Shown here in pieces: positions 1-6,516 of a stretch of DNA of 15,539 nt (its first letter is position 1; the number at the start of each line of letters is the position of its first letter). Location of the stretch: assembly GCA_026014515.1 (NCBI GenBank), contig JAOZIG010000335.1:1-15539 (forward strand), given 5' to 3'. The translations under genes were made by a program, and so were the position numbers. This DNA comes from Candidatus Bathyarchaeota archaeon (GTDB lineage Archaea; Thermoproteota; Bathyarchaeia; TCS64). The notes under the pieces are model-generated. The model was not told where the DNA came from. It ran no database searches and saw only the letters and a list, made by a program, of their open reading frames with translations.

Positions 1-383
1 ACCGGAGCACACTTCCCGAGTTATTGAAACAGCACTTTAACTATGGACGGGGAGGCTCGTTGCTTATCATCCATAAACGTGCCAGTGTCTTGGCAAGCTG
101 GTATGCAGCTTACCTACTCTCCACGTTAGCTACCCTCGCGATTCTGACTTTCCTCCTCTATATTGGGTTCAAGGTGAATCACCCCCTGCCATTCAATCTA
201 GCCTTCGGCGTCGCGGGTATCTTCTTCGCGTTCAACACCATCTATTATCTTCCGGTTAGTATCCACTCAGGGAAAATCTGGAAGATTTTGCTTTATCCAG
301 CGCTGGACATATTACGGGGAATAGCATTCACATTTGGAGGACTGTACCAGATGATACAGTCACTGAGCCAAAAAGTGGTCTAG
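1..383 (+). CDS. Probable membrane glycosyltransferase, family 2, C-terminal part (5' end outside window)
   Basis: The reading frame is open from the window edge (first full codon at base 3) to TAG at 381-383, so this is the tail of a larger gene. The TTG at 24 is probably an internal codon, because the frame continues upstream of it. The visible part begins with a basic segment containing HFNYGRGGS. That resembles the Q/F-x-(Y/W)-G-R-G segment that follows the catalytic domain in many processive family 2 glycosyltransferases. Two hydrophobic stretches follow, around the residues encoded at 110-175 and 190-260, and then a more amphipathic end. Such enzymes transfer sugars from activated donors to lipid or surface acceptors at the cytoplasmic face of the membrane. 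The donor cannot be told because the catalytic domain is missing. The stop codon abuts the next start codon, so the two genes are probably co-transcribed. Another polytopic membrane protein remains possible. Confidence 0.55.
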   Translation, partial: RSTLPELLKQHFNYGRGGSLLIIHKRASVLASWYAAYLLSTLATLAILTFLLYIGFKVNHPLPFNLAFGVAGIFFAFNTIYYLPVSIHSGKIWKILLYPALDILRGIAFTFGGLYQMIQSLSQKVV

Positions 384-851
384 TTGGGAACAATACGCCT
401 ACGTGATGCCTGTGAAGAAGACTTACCCTTAATACATTTGATCGAGGAAGAAGTTTACCCGGTCCCATGGACACCAAACTTCTTCAGAATAATATACCAC
501 ATGAACGAGGACCTATTCATCGTCGCAGTAGAGGACGAACGCATCATCGGGTACACAGTTGGGGAGATAGAGATCATGGGGCGAAAGGATGCCCCTAGGA
601 AGGCGGGACATGTGCTGAATATTGCGGTTCGCAGCGAGTATCAGGGGAGAGGGGTGGGGACCATGCTTCTTGATGAGGTGGAGATGCGGTTCATGAGGAA
701 GGGCTCGAATATCGCTTATCTTGAGGTGCGTGAATCCAATGAGAACGCTCAGAAAATTTACAGTCATAGAGGCTATCTGTATGTGAGAACGGCTGAGAAC
801 TACTATGGTGACGAGGACGGTTATATTATGTCGAAAAAACTCGATAACTAA
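384..851 (+). CDS. rimI: GNAT-family N-acetyltransferase, RimI-like
   Basis: The 155-residue protein is a single GNAT domain of the size usual for RimI/Ard1-type N-terminal acetyltransferases, which move acetyl from acetyl-CoA to protein alpha-amino groups. Early residues include EEEVYPVPW, matching the E-x(n)-PW segment typical of RimI. Motif A is VRSEYQGRGVGTMLLDEV, in which QGRGVG is the acetyl-CoA pyrophosphate-binding Q/R-x-x-G-x-G/A loop. The end carries NENAQKIYSHRGY, the usual motif B with the conserved N and Y. The start is TTG at 384, directly after the preceding stop codon, with no clear Shine-Dalgarno site, so translational coupling is likely. The next in-frame Met would remove the PW segment. 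In archaea a single RimI-like enzyme often covers several N-terminal specificities; the substrate here is not known. Confidence 0.85.
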   Translation: MGTIRLRDACEEDLPLIHLIEEEVYPVPWTPNFFRIIYHMNEDLFIVAVEDERIIGYTVGEIEIMGRKDAPRKAGHVLNIAVRSEYQGRGVGTMLLDEVEMRFMRKGSNIAYLEVRESNENAQKIYSHRGYLYVRTAENYYGDEDGYIMSKKLDN

Positions 852-869
852 TCTATACCGTTATGAAAC

Positions 870-881
870 TCACTTTATATC
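870..881 (+). promoter_or_regulatory. TATA box for the membrane wHTH sensor gene
   Basis: The sequence CTTTATAT lies at 873-880. An initiation site about 25 bp downstream would fall near 900-904, leaving a leader of roughly 28 nt before ATG 930. GAAAGAGG (915-922) is then the Shine-Dalgarno site, 7 nt before the ATG. The initiation site is inferred. Confidence 0.5.
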
Positions 882-896
882 ACACCCTTCAGTTAC

Positions 897-915
897 CAAT
901 TATTAGTAATAATTG
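897..915. promoter_or_regulatory. Perfect 19-bp palindrome at the inferred transcription start (operator candidate)
   Basis: CAATTATTA (897-905) and TAATAATTG (907-915) are perfect reverse complements around a single G at 906. The element sits between the TATA box (873-880) and the Shine-Dalgarno site (915-922). It covers the inferred transcription start of the gene that encodes a membrane-anchored wHTH protein. Two-fold symmetry suits a dimeric wHTH repressor, and autoregulation is the simplest reading. An AT-rich palindrome could also occur by chance or fold weakly in RNA. Confidence 0.5.
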
Positions 916-929
916 AAAGAGGCGATAAA

Positions 930-2201
930 ATGTATAAAAAAACCAAGATTTCACTCATAATTTTACTATTTATGCTAGGTACAGTAGCTTCTGTATATGC
1001 ACAGGACTATTCCTCTGACTCACTGGCGGTAAGAGTATACTCTGATGGGAGCGTAGATGTCGAATACGTTATTGAACCGGATACTACACTGGCGCAGGTA
1101 AACGTTAGTCTTGTCGGAGAACTGTATCAAGACGTAATTGTGGTTGATCAGGATGGCATTATTCTAGATTGGGTGATTAATCCAGATGGAATCGAGGTTG
1201 ACTCACTAGGATCAACAGCCATCACGATAACATACACAACAGATAGCCTGACAGATAAAACTGGGTCTCAGTGGTCTGTTGAGGTAACAACAGATATCAA
1301 CCTAGTATATACGCTGCCAAAAGGCGCAGTATTAACTGGGCTAAACCCAGCGCCAACAGGAATATCGGTAATAGACAGCCAAGCGACAATAACTATGCCA
1401 GCGGGAACATCCAGCATCGCGTATATGATAGGCACGACTGGAACACAGGAACATGCCCTTGTTTTATTGAACACAGCAAAATCCGACGTCAATAACGCCG
1501 TTGATAACGGATTGATAGTTAATGAAGCTGAGGCTATACTTGCTCAGGCTATTCAAGCATACCAGAACGAACAATACATTCAATCAGAACAATACTCGAC
1601 ACAAACATCGGAATCAGTTGCCGAGACCGAGATACAGGCAGCTGCAGCCTTGAACCCTATCAATGAAGCAGGGGCGATTATTGAGTCTAGACGAAATCAG
1701 ATCGATGACGCTATCATTGATGAAGCCGAGGCATTGCTTGAACTAGCTCAGAACCAGTACGATGAGGGATTATACGCTGAGGCTAGGGACAACGCAATTG
1801 AAGCCTATGATTTAGTTATAGATGCACCCATTGCTCAGGGTGGCAACCAGACTCTGTTAATCGCAGGTGTAGTGATTGTGGTGCTTATCGGTGCTGGTTA
1901 CTGGTATATGAGCCAGAAAGGAAAAAAACAAGTTCAAAGACCAGATACGGTCCAGCCCAAAGTTGACCTTGATCTAGTGTTCAGTAGACACCCTAACCTT
2001 AGAACCGATGATAAAGCGGTCCTGAGATACCTTGAGGAGACCGGCGGGGTCTTCGTTACTGAGGTGCGAGAGCACTTTGACATCCCTAAATCCAGTGCTT
2101 GGCGTATGGTACGCCGACTGGAAGAGGAAGGGATAATATCTACATCAATGGTAGGTGGAGAAACCTATCTCCAGTTAAAAGCGGAGGAGGATGAACAATG
2201 A
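930..2201 (+). CDS. Membrane-anchored wHTH regulator with extracellular sensor domain
   Basis: This 423-residue protein looks like a one-component transmembrane regulator. Residues 1-25 form a signal peptide (KK, hydrophobic core, then SVYA-Q). Residues 26 to about 180 form a beta-rich, Thr/Val-rich outer domain. About 190-300 hold two helical-hairpin repeats of the form EAEALLELAQNQYDEG-x-Y-x-x-A. A single membrane helix lies at about 308-326, followed by a basic stop-transfer segment (KGKKQ). The C-terminal part, about 345-420, is a wHTH: DDKAVLRYLEETGGVF, then FDIPKSSAWRMVRRLEEEG as the recognition region, then a wing. The wHTH is cytoplasmic by topology. The start ATG has a good Shine-Dalgarno site, and a palindrome covers the inferred promoter. 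The stop overlaps a possible start of the next gene (ATGA). Membrane wHTH proteins of this layout are common in archaea, but their ligands are mostly unknown; none can be assigned here. Confidence 0.8.
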   Translation: MYKKTKISLIILLFMLGTVASVYAQDYSSDSLAVRVYSDGSVDVEYVIEPDTTLAQVNVSLVGELYQDVIVVDQDGIILDWVINPDGIEVDSLGSTAITITYTTDSLTDKTGSQWSVEVTTDINLVYTLPKGAVLTGLNPAPTGISVIDSQATITMPAGTSSIAYMIGTTGTQEHALVLLNTAKSDVNNAVDNGLIVNEAEAILAQAIQAYQNEQYIQSEQYSTQTSESVAETEIQAAAALNPINEAGAIIESRRNQIDDAIIDEAEALLELAQNQYDEGLYAEARDNAIEAYDLVIDAPIAQGGNQTLLIAGVVIVVLIGAGYWYMSQKGKKQVQRPDTVQPKVDLDLVFSRHPNLRTDDKAVLRYLEETGGVFVTEVREHFDIPKSSAWRMVRRLEEEGIISTSMVGGETYLQLKAEEDEQ

Positions 2202-2235
2202 AACTAGGGTTCCAATTGGTTCCCCCGAGTCCCTC

Positions 2236-2244
2236 TTATTATAT
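2236..2244 (+). promoter_or_regulatory. Possible TATA box for the acidic secreted protein
   Basis: TTATTATAT lies about 35 bp before ATG 2276, so initiation could occur near 2264 and give a leader of about 12 nt. This would let the acidic protein be made independently of the sensor gene. The site falls inside the alternative longer reading frame, so it bears on the start choice. Confidence 0.3.
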
Positions 2245-2275
2245 GCCTACTATGGATTTCGCAGTGAAATACAGT

Positions 2276-3811
2276 ATGAAAAGAAGATTAATGCTCATTT
2301 TAACGGGTCTACTCCTAGCAACCACACTGGGCATATCCTTTGCATATGCTCAGGAGACCAGCCAAGATGTGGTAGCGGAGAACCTATTGAGTGCATTAAA
2401 TACAAGCAGCACTGAGGTACAGAACCTCTTTGATAACTTCAACGGGACAATCCCAGAAGATGCAGCCGATAAACTCGCTGAGGCATTGACTCTTCACGAG
2501 GAGGCTCAAGCTGCCTTTGATGAGGGAGATTATGAGACCGCTATCGAGAAAGCCACTGAAGCCTTGAACAAGTATGGTGAGGCATCAGAAGAACTAGTCG
2601 ATGAGATTGAAGATGAGGACGATGAGACCGAGGAGACTTATGATGGGCTTGGTGGCTATGAGAAAGCCCTTGAACGTCTTGAGAAACTCAGGGAAATCGC
2701 ATCAGACTTAGCTGAACAGGGAATCGATGTCTCAAACGCGACAGCATTACTGGATGATGCAGAGGCTATTCTAGGTGATATCGGGACCGCTATTGACCAG
2801 GGTGAGTTTGATGATATCGAGTCCATGCTAGAGGAAGCAAACTCCTTGATGGGTGAAGCTACAGGCGCTCTTAGAAGCAGTAGCACCGAGAAAAGAGTGG
2901 AGAAGACAGAGCACTTCATTGCTCAGACTAGACTCCATGTTGCACAACTTGAGACAAAACTCAACAGGATAATGATAAAGTACAATATCACTGGCGAGGA
3001 CGCGGATGCAATCAGAGAACAGTTCCAGAACCTGTTAAACTCACTGGATGAGCTTGAGGACGATGTAGGACTGGATGACCTGAAGGACGTAACCCGAAGA
3101 CTCCAGAACGTTGTTAAGGAATCCAATGAAGTTGGCAAGGACAACGATGACATAGACGATGACATCATCGAGAAAGTAAATGCGATCGGTAAGATCGAGT
3201 CAAAACTTGAGAGATACCGCGAACAGCTACAAGAACTATCACAACTAGGTTACGACACAGGTGAAATACAGTTACTCATCGATGAAGCCGAGACGTTACT
3301 TGCTGAGGCACAGGATAGCATCGATGAGGGTGACGAGGATACAGCAGACGAGTTGATTGACGAGGCTGATGCCCTACTTGATGATGCCGATGACTTGCTT
3401 GATGACTTGGATGATGAAAGGAAAGGCAAAACAGAGGACGAAGACGAGGAAGATGATGATGTCGAGGATAAGAAAGAGAAACTTGAGCAAAAGATCATCA
3501 GATACCGTCGCCTAATCGAGAACAGAAGCAAGAGAGGCGAAAACACCACAGATCTAGAGGCTGAACTCGATGAGATTGAAGAGTTACTAGATCAGTCAGA
3601 GACTGAGGAAGAGATTGAACAAGTCGAGGCTAGACTCGATGAGTTTGAGAACCAGCTTGAAGATGAATCAGAGGATGAGTCGGAGGACGAGGTCGAGGAT
3701 GAAACAGAAGACGAGACTGAAGATGAAGATGAGCCTGAAGAAGATGACGAATCCGAGGACGATTCAGACGACGAGGACTCAGAAGACGATGAAGAAGAGA
3801 CAGACAACTAA
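2276..3811 (+). CDS. Secreted acidic protein with helical-hairpin repeats
   Basis: I recognise no named family. From ATG 2276 the 511-residue product begins MKRRLMLILTGLLLATTLG and ends its signal peptide at AYA-Q, very like the YA-Q cleavage site of the preceding gene. The mature part is almost wholly helical. It repeats a hairpin module of the type EAxxLLxxAxxxxDEGDxxxA at about residues 70-97, 156-196, 332-375 and 427-461, related to the repeats in the upstream sensor. The last 50 residues contain 39 Asp/Glu. No C-terminal membrane helix or other anchor is visible, so it should be released or held by charge or partners. A longer start at ATG 2198 overlaps the upstream stop (ATGA) and follows GGAGGAGG, but it puts 26 extra residues before the signal peptide. 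I prefer 2276, supported by a TATA-like TTATTATAT at 2236-2244. Surface binding or metal (calcium) binding is possible but unproven. Confidence 0.7.
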   Translation: MKRRLMLILTGLLLATTLGISFAYAQETSQDVVAENLLSALNTSSTEVQNLFDNFNGTIPEDAADKLAEALTLHEEAQAAFDEGDYETAIEKATEALNKYGEASEELVDEIEDEDDETEETYDGLGGYEKALERLEKLREIASDLAEQGIDVSNATALLDDAEAILGDIGTAIDQGEFDDIESMLEEANSLMGEATGALRSSSTEKRVEKTEHFIAQTRLHVAQLETKLNRIMIKYNITGEDADAIREQFQNLLNSLDELEDDVGLDDLKDVTRRLQNVVKESNEVGKDNDDIDDDIIEKVNAIGKIESKLERYREQLQELSQLGYDTGEIQLLIDEAETLLAEAQDSIDEGDEDTADELIDEADALLDDADDLLDDLDDERKGKTEDEDEEDDDVEDKKEKLEQKIIRYRRLIENRSKRGENTTDLEAELDEIEELLDQSETEEEIEQVEARLDEFENQLEDESEDESEDEVEDETEDETEDEDEPEEDDESEDDSDDEDSEDDEEETDN

Positions 3812-3812
3812 C

Positions 3813-3837
3813 CTTTCTTTTTTATAGTTTTTTCTTT
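3813..3837 (+). terminator. T-rich archaeal terminator
   Basis: Directly after the TAA of the acidic protein gene there are T-runs (CTTTCTTTTTT at 3813-3823 and GTTTTTTCTTT further on). Oligo-T tracts on the coding strand are the usual intrinsic terminators of archaeal RNA polymerase. A new promoter follows within 20 bp. Confidence 0.6.
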
Positions 3838-3846
3838 ACCCGTTAG

Positions 3847-3888
3847 CCTTTATACTTGTGGCTGTTGTTTCTAGGTGTAATACGGTGA
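3847..3888 (+). promoter_or_regulatory. Promoter and Shine-Dalgarno site of the inositol-phosphate synthase gene
   Basis: CCTTTATAC at 3848-3856 is a TATA box, giving an inferred start near 3878. GGTGA at 3884-3888 matches the complement of the archaeal 16S 3' end. Its spacing is 6 nt to TTG 3895, the same as at the enzyme gene starting at 6517, but only 3 nt to TTG 3892. This favours 3895 as the start codon. Confidence 0.5.
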
Positions 3889-3894
3889 TTATTG

Positions 3895-4938
3895 TTGACC
3901 GAGATACGTGTGGCTATCGCTGGAATAGGTAACAGCACCTCATCACTCCTACAGGGAGTCCAATACTATGCTGAGAATGGAAACAGCATTGGACTACTCC
4001 ATGAGAAACTAGGTGGATACACTGCAGGCGACATCAAACTAGTAGCAGCCTTCGACATAGACAAGAACAAGATAGGCAAGGATGTCTCTGAAGCCATCCA
4101 CGCGGAGCCAAACAAGGCACCCAAGATGGTAGAACTCAAAAAAACTGGTATAGTCGTCCAAATGGGTCCACACCCGGATTCCCTAAATGGAAACACCATG
4201 AGTCAAATCGTGCTAGCCAAAAAAGAACCAGTAGACATAGCCGAGGTTCTCAAAGAAACCAAGGCAGACCTATTATTGAACCTCATATCAGGAGGCGCGG
4301 ACAAGGCAAGCCGACTCTACGCAGAAGCAGCGTTGAAAGCTGGCTGTGGATTCATCAACGCGACCCCAGCGGGCATAGTCAACGACATCTCAATGGCATC
4401 AGCCTTCAAGAGGGCAGGTCTTCCATTGGCGGGTGATGACTTGATGAGTCAGATGGGTGCGACAGCGGTACATATCGGGCTATTGGAGTTCCTTGATAGC
4501 CGTGGTGTACATATTGATGAGAGTTATCAGCTTGATGTTGGCGGTGGAAGCGAGTCCATAAACACACTTGAGAAGACAAGAGATATCAAACGAACCATCA
4601 AGACAGACGCAGTAAAGAAACACATCCCATACGACTTTGAGCTAGTATCAGGCTCAGCCGACTTCGTTGACTTCCTCGTTAATGGACGTGACAGCTTCTT
4701 CTTCGTCAAAGGCAAGTACTTCAGCGGAGCCGAGTTCACCCTAGACATGAAACTCAGCACAGAGGACAGCCCCAACGCAGGCGCAGTACTCGTGGACGTA
4801 ATCAGAGGAATGAAGATAGCCAAAGACAAAGGCACCGCAGGCGCAGTGGAACCAGTCTGCAGCTACGGGTTCAAACGTCCACCACGCAGATACATGATGA
4901 CTGAAACATACAAACAGTTTAAGGAGTTCACAGGTTGA
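3895..4938 (+). CDS. Inositol-1-phosphate synthase homologue (INO1 family)
   Basis: INO1-family enzymes use NAD to turn glucose 6-phosphate into inositol 1-phosphate, the precursor of inositol head groups in archaeal lipids. The length (347 residues from this start) fits the short archaeal/actinobacterial type. Visible motifs are the NAD-binding VAIAGIGNSTSSLLQG near the N-terminus, NLISGGADKAS followed by GCGFINATPAGI, the LDVGGGSESIN segment, and DSPNAGAVLVDVIRGMKIAKDKG near the end. One oddity is GDDLMSQMGAT: the family normally has GDDxKSQ, with a catalytic lysine at the position that is Met here (codon 4444-4446). The following VHR is VHI. Other lysines, for example in IKTDAV, are kept. 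It may therefore be a divergent enzyme or a paralogue with altered chemistry. It overlaps the GTPase gene by 4 nt (TTGA), so the two are translationally coupled. Confidence 0.8.
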   Translation: MTEIRVAIAGIGNSTSSLLQGVQYYAENGNSIGLLHEKLGGYTAGDIKLVAAFDIDKNKIGKDVSEAIHAEPNKAPKMVELKKTGIVVQMGPHPDSLNGNTMSQIVLAKKEPVDIAEVLKETKADLLLNLISGGADKASRLYAEAALKAGCGFINATPAGIVNDISMASAFKRAGLPLAGDDLMSQMGATAVHIGLLEFLDSRGVHIDESYQLDVGGGSESINTLEKTRDIKRTIKTDAVKKHIPYDFELVSGSADFVDFLVNGRDSFFFVKGKYFSGAEFTLDMKLSTEDSPNAGAVLVDVIRGMKIAKDKGTAGAVEPVCSYGFKRPPRRYMMTETYKQFKEFTG

Positions 4939-5696
4939 ACCTGATATTCGTGCTTGGAACCGCAGGAAGCGGAAAGAGCACCTTCACAGCCAAGTTCACA
5001 CGGTTCCTAGAGTACCAAAGAGAGGACGTGATGGCTGTAAACCTAGACCCAGGTTCATTGATTCTTCCCTACGCGGCTAACGTTGATGTCAGAGAGTACA
5101 TCAAGGTAGAGGAGATCATGGAGGAGTATGGTCTAGGACCAAACGGCGGATTAATGCTAGCCCACGACATGATGGCAGGCATAGTAGAAGACCTGAGTAA
5201 CGACATCGAGGACTTTACACCTGATATTTGTCTCATTGATACTCCGGGGCAGATGGAGCTATTTGCGTTCAGAGAGATCGGTGCACAGATCGCCCAGAAC
5301 CTTACAGACGCGGAGAAAGGTGTCATCTATATCTTTGATGGTATGCAGTGCCGTGACCCATTGAACTATGTGATGAACATGTTCCTTGCGACAGCCATTA
5401 ACACCAAGTTCTTCCTACCTCAATACCACCTGATTAGCAAAATCGATGCACTGGATGAGATGCAGTTAGAGGAGATGGTCAGCTGGAGCGAGGACGCCTT
5501 CGCGTTAGAAGAAGCAGTAGATGCACGTCTCACTGGTTTGAACAGGACCATGAGTCAGGACATGATGGAGATCATCAACAGGATCGGGTTAGAGTTCCAG
5601 CCCATACCTGTAAGCAGCGTAACCAACGATGGTTTCAGCGACCTCTATGCTCAGCTGATGATGACCTTCACGGATGGGGGAAAATTCTCCCCATAA
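4935..5696 (+). CDS. GPN-loop GTPase
   Basis: The 253-residue protein has the full set of GPN-loop GTPase motifs. The P-loop is GTAGSGKST at residues 8-16. The defining GPN is at 68-70 within LGPNGG, DTPGQME is the G3 motif at 102-108, and SKID at 168-171 takes the place of NKxD. Length and order match single-copy archaeal GPN proteins such as the structurally known Pyrococcus PAB0955. These form tight homodimers; the eukaryotic relatives help assemble and import RNA polymerase II. The archaeal role is not settled. The start is TTG at 4935, inside the stop of the preceding gene (TTGA overlap), with AAGGAG at 4921-4926 as Shine-Dalgarno site. Its stop lies 1 nt from the stop of a convergent gene. 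Pairing with an inositol-phosphate synthase has no obvious functional meaning and may simply be shared transcription. Confidence 0.92.
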   Translation: MNLIFVLGTAGSGKSTFTAKFTRFLEYQREDVMAVNLDPGSLILPYAANVDVREYIKVEEIMEEYGLGPNGGLMLAHDMMAGIVEDLSNDIEDFTPDICLIDTPGQMELFAFREIGAQIAQNLTDAEKGVIYIFDGMQCRDPLNYVMNMFLATAINTKFFLPQYHLISKIDALDEMQLEEMVSWSEDAFALEEAVDARLTGLNRTMSQDMMEIINRIGLEFQPIPVSSVTNDGFSDLYAQLMMTFTDGGKFSP

Positions 5697-5697
5697 C

Positions 5698-6159
5698 CTA
5701 GAACTGTATGGTCTCGGCTAGTAGCTGGTATCCTATGTCTAGGAAATCGTGTTCATAGTCCCTGAGATAGTAGATGCCGGTATCTGTGGGCACTATTCCT
5801 TTCCGTAAATCAATATCATGTTCAACCATCTTGTGACAAATATCAGGAATATCCTCAAACATCACATCAGAAACAATCAACGGGATATGCCCATACCCAT
5901 GCTCATCCAAGATATGCCTCCGCTGTTTACCATACTTGTAGATGTTTGAGCCTAGCTTGCGGTTGATGGGGTGATGCTCCCAGAAGACGCGTTTCAGTGG
6001 GAAGAAGTCGAAATGGTTTTTCCCGAGTCTATACTCCATATGCATCTTTCCGGGTGGGATGCCTATGTGTTTCAGGTATCTGTAGCATTGTACTTCTTGG
6101 AAGCTGTTGAAGTATCTTTCATCAAATACGTACCCGTTATCCATCTGTGCAGCTATCAA
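5698..6159 (-). CDS. Orphan small protein, possible PD-(D/E)XK-like nuclease fold
   Basis: I do not recognise this 153-residue protein as a named family. Its N-terminal half shows a pattern seen in small PD-(D/E)XK-type nucleases: a helix with SFQEVQCYRYLK (E22), then MEYRLGKNHFDFFP (E42, D51), then VFWEHHP (E61-x-H63). D51 and E61 could be the acidic metal ligands, with His63 where Lys is usual. The C-terminal half has TGIYYLRDYEHDFLDIGYQLL and no membrane segment. Translation from TTG 6159 is supported by GGTGA 7 nt upstream on the minus strand. The frame stays open for about 41 codons further upstream without ATG, GTG or TTG, so a truncated or alternatively started N-terminus is possible. 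It converges on the GPN GTPase with 1 nt between the stops. The nuclease call is weak and rests on residue spacing only. Confidence 0.5.
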   Translation of the reverse strand: MIAAQMDNGYVFDERYFNSFQEVQCYRYLKHIGIPPGKMHMEYRLGKNHFDFFPLKRVFWEHHPINRKLGSNIYKYGKQRRHILDEHGYGHIPLIVSDVMFEDIPDICHKMVEHDIDLRKGIVPTDTGIYYLRDYEHDFLDIGYQLLAETIQF

Positions 6160-6471
6160 AACATTTTCACCACTTGGCTTAGAGGGAGAAACAATGGTTT
6201 TCTGCTGAGTATTGAATATGTTGAAGAGTCTTGGCGACAGTATATTGCACCTGTATCCTCTAGCTGAATATACAGTGTCTTTTTAGTAGTTAATGTTTAC
6301 GCAAATAGAAACAATACTCATAATAGGTTTACATTTGAGGGAGAGAAAACACTGCTTCTTTATCTCAACAAAGTGTAATATAAACAATAAGATGTGACAA
6401 AGAACGTGTTCGGTTACATTGAAGGGTTACTCGCCTATAAAACAGGCGTTGATTACTTAGAATATTCGCCT
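6160..6471. other. Gene-free stretch between divergent genes
   Basis: The 357 nt between the orphan gene (-) and the gene at 6517 (+) show no convincing gene or RNA gene. The stretch is AT-rich, with TATA-like GTAATATAAAC near 6376-6386 and a 5-bp stem CGCCT/AGGCG (6432-6436, 6444-6448). A loose direct repeat is also present: GGTTTACATTTGAGGG near 6326 resembles GGTTACATTGAAGGG at 6412-6426. It should hold the promoter of the minus-strand gene and perhaps regulatory sites for both genes. Confidence 0.4.
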
Positions 6472-6511
6472 CGAAATCATTAAAAGCCCATTACGCCCTT
6501 CACATGGTGAT
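6472..6511 (+). promoter_or_regulatory. Promoter and Shine-Dalgarno site of the OCD-family gene
   Basis: ATTAAAAG (6479-6486), preceded by CGAAATC (a BRE-like purine-rich element), forms a TATA box about 31 bp before the ATG. GGTGAT at 6506-6511 is a strong Shine-Dalgarno site. Initiation near 6506 would give a very short leader; an initiation point slightly upstream would include the full site. Confidence 0.5.
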
Positions 6512-6516
6512 TCAAT

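Noticed and set aside
24..383. A complete short gene starting at TTG 24
   Set aside because: The same frame is open to the window edge and the upstream residues continue the glycosyltransferase-like segment, so this is the end of a truncated gene.
3250..3807. Serine-rich open frames on the minus strand opposite the acidic protein
   Set aside because: They are the mirror of GAG/GAT/GAC-rich codons; runs of Ser with no other features are typical antisense shadows.
5971..6267. Plus-strand open frame of 98 codons overlapping the orphan gene
   Set aside because: It runs antisense to the orphan gene, has no recognisable domain and no ribosome site; the minus-strand frame has the GGTGA site and coherent motifs.
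6326..6426. Direct repeat GGTT(T)ACATT(T)GARGGG as a regulatory or mobile-element signature
   Set aside because: The two copies differ by insertions and a substitution, are about 85 bp apart and have no target-site or terminal-repeat structure.
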